A stretch of DNA of 64,000 nucleotides from Dyella psychrodurans (lineage in GTDB: Bacteria > Pseudomonadota > Gammaproteobacteria > Xanthomonadales > Rhodanobacteraceae), in assembly GCF_003363265.1 (NCBI RefSeq), contig NZ_QRBF01000007.1:186001-250000 (forward strand), in the 5' to 3' direction. A program made the translations under genes and the position numbers. The notes under the pieces were generated by a model that was given only the letters and a program-made list of their open reading frames with translations, was not told the origin of the DNA and ran no database searches. Each line of letters begins with the position of its first letter. Within the stretch, counting starts at the first letter, position 1. Below, piece after piece: positions 59,930-64,000 of this stretch.

Positions 59930-60151
59930 TCATGCCTGGGGAGGCTTGTTGGAATCGTGTGAATGACGCATCAGCTCGACCCGCAAGTCGGGCTGCGCGT
60001 TTGCTTCGATGCGTGCCTGCGCGAAGGCCAGGGTCGTGGCGATCGCGCCGATGATGCCAAGCAGCAACCACACCATCATCGCACCGGCGCCATGGCGTGT
60101 GAAGCACAGTCCCCATGACAGCAAGGTTGCAATCAGCCATAACCAACGCAT
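59930..60151 (-). CDS. small two-helix membrane protein
   Basis: A 73-residue protein: two hydrophobic helices (about 3-20 and 25-43) and a polar C-terminal tail (RIEANAQPDLRVELMRHSHDSNK). No family recognised. GAGGGG precedes the ATG at 60151. The gene stands alone between acs and the divergent membrane patatin. Confidence 0.62.
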   Translation of the reverse strand: MRWLWLIATLLSWGLCFTRHGAGAMMVWLLLGIIGAIATTLAFAQARIEANAQPDLRVELMRHSHDSNKPPQA

Positions 60152-60289
60152 GACGAGCCCCTCTCTCCAACGCGCGCTCGGGACATCATACCCTCGCGCT
60201 GCGCGCGGAAATGCGATGTCTTGCACCGGCCCGATGCCGTGCTGCCCTTAATATAAAGAGCGACCAAGCGGCGCCGGAGAAGCAGATCG

Positions 60290-62500
60290 ATGGCTGATCA
60301 GATTTCGTCCACATCCTTCTGGCGGCGGTTGTGGGCCGGCGTCCTCAAGGGCGTCGAATGGCTCGCCATCGTGCTGGATCATGCCAAACCGATCCGCGTG
60401 TCGCTGCTGGTGCTGGCGTTCGCCACCGTGGTGATCAGCAACGTCGACCAGGCCACGGAGCTCTTCCTGATTGCGATGTGGGCGGATCCCAGCGGCACCC
60501 GCTACGTTTCTCTGCTGGCTACCGCCGCGATGACGGGTATGGCGGTCTGGTATACCGCCTACAACGCCTATCGACTGACCTACCCACGCTGGCCGGCGCT
60601 GCAGGATCCACGCGCCGCGCCGCTGCGCCGATGGATTCCGAAAGTGCTGGGCGCCGCCGTGCCCATGCTGCTGCTATTGGGCTATGCGCTGGCGCTGCGC
60701 GACACTCCCCAAGCCACCTGCAGCACCATCGAACAGTGCCACCGCCGCGACCTGCGCGCCGCGGGCCTTCTTATCGAAGCCGTCGTGATGATCGTGCTGT
60801 TCATCGGGCATCAATGGGTCGTGAAGGCGCGTCTGGTTGCCGCCGGCTATCCAAGAACCGCAGCCGTCGAGCCACGAGCGCAGTCCATCACCGTACTCGG
60901 CACGGTGCCATTGAGTATCTTCATTGCGGTCCTGATCCTCAACGTGCTGATCACGGGGCTCGTGGTGGTCCAGCCACGTCAGTTCGACGGCATGGGTTCG
61001 CTGGCGGTGCTGCTGATCACAAGTAGCTTCTTCTGCATGAGCGGCGGATTTCTGTGCATGCTCGCCGACCGCCGCGGTTTGCCGCTGATCAGTCTCCTGA
61101 TGCTGACGGCCGCGGCGCTCCACGCACTGCATCTGAACGACAACCATCGCGTACGCCAATATCCGTCGATGAGCACGCACCAACGCCCCGCCGCATCGTC
61201 GCCGGACCATCGCCCGGATTTCGACGCCTATGCGCGCGCATGGCTGGATAGCCGTTGCGTACCGCAACGCGCCTGCCCCGTCATTGTGGTATCGACCGAG
61301 GGAGGCGGCCTGCGCAGCGCAGCGTGGACCGCGATGGTGTTGAGCCAATTCACAGCGATGATCGATCAGTCGTCGCCGCCGAACGGCAGTGAGCCGCTGT
61401 TCGAGCGTTATCTGTTTGCGGGAAGTGGCGTTTCCGGCGGAAGCCTTGGGCTGGCAACTTATGTGACGAGCCTGCAGGTCGAGCCGCGCACGGGCCTATC
61501 CGCGCAAGTACGCAGCAAAAACATCCTGAACCATGATTTCCTCGCCCCGGTGATGGCCAATGCGTGGTTTGTCGACTTCACGCAACGCTGGCTGCCCGGC
61601 GCCCTGTTCGACGACCGCGGACGCGCACTGACGCGTGCATGGGAACAAGCGGCACAGGCAGAGGCGATCACTTCATGGTCGCAACCCTTTGCAAGCTTGT
61701 ATGAACATCCGGATGGCAGCGTGAACATCGACGTGCCGGCACTGTTCTTCAACAGCACCACCGTGGGCCAGGGATGGCGCTTCGTGCAGGACCCGTTCCG
61801 GCCGTTTACGAGCAGTCCGTGGACCACGGCCTACGACGGTTCGCGTTGGCTCGATCCCCGCGCGCCACTCAGCGAGACGATCCTCAACAGTGCACGATTC
61901 ACCTACCTGAGCCCAGCCGGCACACTGCAGACGGCCACCTCGTCCAACGCCCCTTCACCGCCACTGCCCACATTACAACTCGTCGACGGAGGCTATTTCG
62001 AAAACTCCGGTACGACAACATTGCGTGAGATCATGCAACGCCTGCGTACGATCGCAGCACAGCAGAACCAGCCGCTGCGCTTCATCGTGCTACATATCAG
62101 CAACGATCCGAGCCTGCACGATTTCGTCGATGAGCACGATCCGAATCGGCCACTACCACTGTACTCGGCCGCATGCCCTCGCGTGCCGCGTCCCACCGAA
62201 CGCGCAAGCTACGGCGACGTGACGGCACCGGCGGTGGCATTGCTGGATACGAGAGAAGCTCGCGGCGAATTCGCCCGTGCCGAATTGCTTTCGTCGCTCC
62301 ATATCGATGCGGGCACTACCGATGCCGGCGATGTGCTTTGGCATATGCGTCTGTGCCCGGGGAACTATCCGCTTCCGCTCGGCTGGACCATTTCGCCGCC
62401 CGTCTTTGACGAAATGCGGCGGCAGCTCGAAAAAAACTATCCATTGCCTGCCATGGCAACCTGGCTCGACCAACAACTGCGCGATGCCGCACAACCGTGA
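60290..62500 (+). CDS. polytopic membrane protein with patatin-like catalytic domain
   Basis: A 736-residue protein. The N-terminal 300 residues contain about six or seven membrane helices, and the C-terminal 430 residues are soluble with patatin-like signatures in order: glycine-rich oxyanion motif STEGGGLRSA (about 330), nucleophile GSGVSGGS (S382) and catalytic Asp in LVDGGYFENSG (D566). Spacing is longer than in classical patatins. Probably a membrane-embedded lipid acyl hydrolase; substrate and orientation unknown. Its stop overlaps the GTG of the next gene (GTGA). Confidence 0.78.
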   Translation: MADQISSTSFWRRLWAGVLKGVEWLAIVLDHAKPIRVSLLVLAFATVVISNVDQATELFLIAMWADPSGTRYVSLLATAAMTGMAVWYTAYNAYRLTYPRWPALQDPRAAPLRRWIPKVLGAAVPMLLLLGYALALRDTPQATCSTIEQCHRRDLRAAGLLIEAVVMIVLFIGHQWVVKARLVAAGYPRTAAVEPRAQSITVLGTVPLSIFIAVLILNVLITGLVVVQPRQFDGMGSLAVLLITSSFFCMSGGFLCMLADRRGLPLISLLMLTAAALHALHLNDNHRVRQYPSMSTHQRPAASSPDHRPDFDAYARAWLDSRCVPQRACPVIVVSTEGGGLRSAAWTAMVLSQFTAMIDQSSPPNGSEPLFERYLFAGSGVSGGSLGLATYVTSLQVEPRTGLSAQVRSKNILNHDFLAPVMANAWFVDFTQRWLPGALFDDRGRALTRAWEQAAQAEAITSWSQPFASLYEHPDGSVNIDVPALFFNSTTVGQGWRFVQDPFRPFTSSPWTTAYDGSRWLDPRAPLSETILNSARFTYLSPAGTLQTATSSNAPSPPLPTLQLVDGGYFENSGTTTLREIMQRLRTIAAQQNQPLRFIVLHISNDPSLHDFVDEHDPNRPLPLYSAACPRVPRPTERASYGDVTAPAVALLDTREARGEFARAELLSSLHIDAGTTDAGDVLWHMRLCPGNYPLPLGWTISPPVFDEMRRQLEKNYPLPAMATWLDQQLRDAAQP

Positions 62501-63624
62501 GTGTCGCACCGGTTGAGATCGCCGGCGCGCATGATGGCCCGATGGCTGAGCAGACCAACGCAATCAAAGGCCGCGGCGCCGCGGCCAATCCCGAAGGGCG
62601 CTTCGAGACCATCCGGCATCACGCCGAAGACGACGGCTGGCAGCAGGCCGTGTTGGATGAAGACGCGCCGCGTCCGCGCACGGAAGTCACCGAGGAATGC
62701 GCACGCAGCGTCATCACGCATAACGACTCGCCCGATATCTATTTCAGCCAGGCGATGAATCCATATCGTGGCTGCGAACATGGCTGCATCTATTGCTTCG
62801 CCAGGCCGACGCATAGCTATCTCAATCTTTCGCCGGGTCTGGATTTCGAAACGAAGTTGCGCGCCAAGAGCAACTTCGCCGAAGTATTGCGCGCGGACCT
62901 GGCAAAACCGAGCTACGTGGTCAGTCCGATCAACATCGGCAGCAACACCGATCCTTATCAGCCGATCGAAAAGCGATGGCGCCTGACGCGTGCCGCGCTG
63001 GAGGTGCTTGCCGAATGCCATCACCCTTGCACCATCGTTACCAAGAACGCACTGGTAGAACGCGATCTGGACATTCTTGCGCCGATGGCGCGCGACCGGC
63101 TGGTGCAGGTCTTCGTATCCGTGAATTCGCTGGACAACCATCTGGCAGCGAAACTCGAACCACGGGCCAGCGCGCCGCACCGGCGCGTAAAGACGATCCG
63201 CACCTTGGCTGAAGCGGGCGTGCCGGTGGGCGTGCTGGTGGCGCCGATCATTCCCGCGCTGAATGATCGCGACATGGAAGCAGTGATCGAACAGGCCGCG
63301 GAGGCAGGCGCTTCTTGCGCCGGATATACCGTGCTGCGTCTACCGTTCGAATTGAAAGCGCTGTTTCGCGAATGGCTCACGCTGCATGCACCACAACGCG
63401 CTGATCACGTCATGAGCCTCGTGCAGCAGATGAACAAGGGGCGCGATTACGACAGCAACTTCGCTACGCGCATGCGTGGGCAGGGTGTCTTCGCGGAGCT
63501 GCTCCGCCGTCGTTTCGAGATTGCGTGCCGGCGATATCATCTCGGCCGCGCACGCGAACTGGTGCTGGATACCTCGCGCTTCGTGCCGCCGCGCAAGTTA
63601 TCGCCACAAGGTGAGCTGTTTTAG
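62497..63624 (+). CDS. PA0069-family radical SAM protein
   Basis: A 375-residue radical SAM protein of the PA0069/SplB-like type. The 4Fe-4S motif CEHGCIYCFARP (CxxxCxxC) is at about residues 92-99 counted from the GTG, and the N-terminal KGRGAAANPEGRFE is the family signature. The GTG at 62497 overlaps the preceding stop; the ATG at 62542 fits the typical family N-terminus better, so the start is ambiguous. Function unknown; relatives include spore photoproduct lyase-like proteins. Confidence 0.85.
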   Translation: MSVAPVEIAGAHDGPMAEQTNAIKGRGAAANPEGRFETIRHHAEDDGWQQAVLDEDAPRPRTEVTEECARSVITHNDSPDIYFSQAMNPYRGCEHGCIYCFARPTHSYLNLSPGLDFETKLRAKSNFAEVLRADLAKPSYVVSPINIGSNTDPYQPIEKRWRLTRAALEVLAECHHPCTIVTKNALVERDLDILAPMARDRLVQVFVSVNSLDNHLAAKLEPRASAPHRRVKTIRTLAEAGVPVGVLVAPIIPALNDRDMEAVIEQAAEAGASCAGYTVLRLPFELKALFREWLTLHAPQRADHVMSLVQQMNKGRDYDSNFATRMRGQGVFAELLRRRFEIACRRYHLGRARELVLDTSRFVPPRKLSPQGELF

Positions 63625-63655
63625 CTTTCCATCATCGCCTGGTGCGGAAACATCA

Positions 63656-63687
63656 GTCGTCATTCCGGCCTTGGCCGGAATGACGAC
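63656..63687. repeat. CATTCCGG-type palindrome
   Basis: A perfect 15-bp inverted repeat (63656-63670 with 63673-63687) around a TT loop, between the convergent radical SAM gene and S9 peptidase gene. It shares the CGTCATTCCGG core with the long repeat at 3556-3657. It can also act as a transcription stop. Confidence 0.75.
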
Positions 63688-63703
63688 GAGGCAAGGACAC
63701 GCA

Positions 63704-64000
63704 CTATTCGCTAGGCGGCAGATACCTCTCGAACCAGTTCAACGCACGCTGCAGAACATCGCGCTGGTTCGCCGGGTTGTAGAAGTGATGTCCTTCGTTC
63801 GGATACACCACGAGCGACGTCGGCACATTCAGCGCACGCAAGGCATGCCAGTATTCAAAAGACTGCGGTGCAGGACATTCCGCATCGCGTTCGCCGACGA
63901 CGATCAGCGTGGGTGTTTTGACATGCTTGATGAAGTTGATCGCCGAACTCTTGGCATACACGGCGGGATCGTCATACACGGATGCGCCGAAGAACGGAAT
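63704..64000 (-). CDS. S9 family peptidase, C-terminal part (partial)
   Basis: The last 98 codons of a leftward gene that continues beyond the right edge. The visible part is the end of a prolyl-oligopeptidase-type alpha/beta hydrolase domain: TPTLIVVGERDAECP contains the catalytic Asp and YPNEGHHFYNPANQRDVLQR the catalytic His; the Ser elbow must lie outside. It is open at position 64000 in this frame, so no start codon is seen. Confidence 0.8.
   Translation of the reverse strand: MPFFGASVYDDPAVYAKSSAINFIKHVKTPTLIVVGERDAECPAPQSFEYWHALRALNVPTSLVVYPNEGHHFYNPANQRDVLQRALNWFERYLPPSE

Overview
The window is a GC-rich gammaproteobacterial chromosome segment. Its gene content and order fit the Xanthomonadales, most likely the Rhodanobacteraceae (Dyella, Luteibacter, Rhodanobacter group). 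The best evidence is the replication-origin block rpmH-dnaA-dnaN-recF-gyrB followed by a TPR gene, tonB-exbB-exbD-exbD and pdxJ, an order I know from Xanthomonas relatives, together with the Lrp/phhA divergent pair and the lptM-dapF-DUF484-xerC operon. Genus is inference. No tRNA, rRNA, CRISPR array or complete insertion sequence was found.

Layout. 0-16 kb holds scattered metabolic and stress genes: a YheT-type hydrolase coupled to a PlsC-like acyltransferase, an AsnC-type regulator divergent from phenylalanine hydroxylase, an SGNH esterase, a 7TM sensor without an output domain, a Xre-RES toxin-antitoxin pair, two DJ-1/PfpI proteins, a DUF885-SulP-ParB-like trio with overlapping ends, a WYL regulator, a GST, a GFA enzyme and fructose-1,6-bisphosphatase. 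16.2-19.6 kb is the most unusual part. It has a small orphan gene followed by three overlapping genes: a membrane-anchored ClpB-type AAA+ ATPase flanked by two proteins that look like single-pass membrane proteins with large extracytoplasmic domains. I do not recognise this trio as a described system. 19.6-33.4 kb contains a prolyl-4-hydroxylase-like dioxygenase, oligopeptidase A, a cyclic-nucleotide-binding patatin, a gamma-carbonic anhydrase, a secreted PNGase A-like protein, aroE with a CxxC protein, and a RimK/RLAN ATP-grasp ligase divergent from a GNAT acetyltransferase.

33.5-41.8 kb is core housekeeping: lptM-dapF-DUF484-xerC-glpM, hslVU behind a convincing heat-shock promoter, and a ribokinase. 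41.8-56.3 kb is the origin region. mnmE-yidC-rnpA-rpmH run leftward and dnaA-dnaN-recF-gyrB run rightward. DnaA boxes cluster between dnaA and dnaN, and two perfect parS-type palindromes lie inside recF, so replication start and ParABS segregation signals sit within about 2.5 kb of each other. The TonB-ExbB-ExbD-ExbD energy-transducing operon follows. 56.3-64 kb carries pdxJ with a phosphopantetheinyl transferase, acetyl-CoA synthetase, a large membrane-embedded patatin-like protein coupled to a PA0069-type radical SAM protein, and the 3' end of an S9 peptidase at the right edge.

Two families of palindromic intergenic repeats occur (CATTCCGG type at 3.6 and 63.7 kb; CCCCTGC type at 20.6 and 25.2 kb), mostly between convergent genes.
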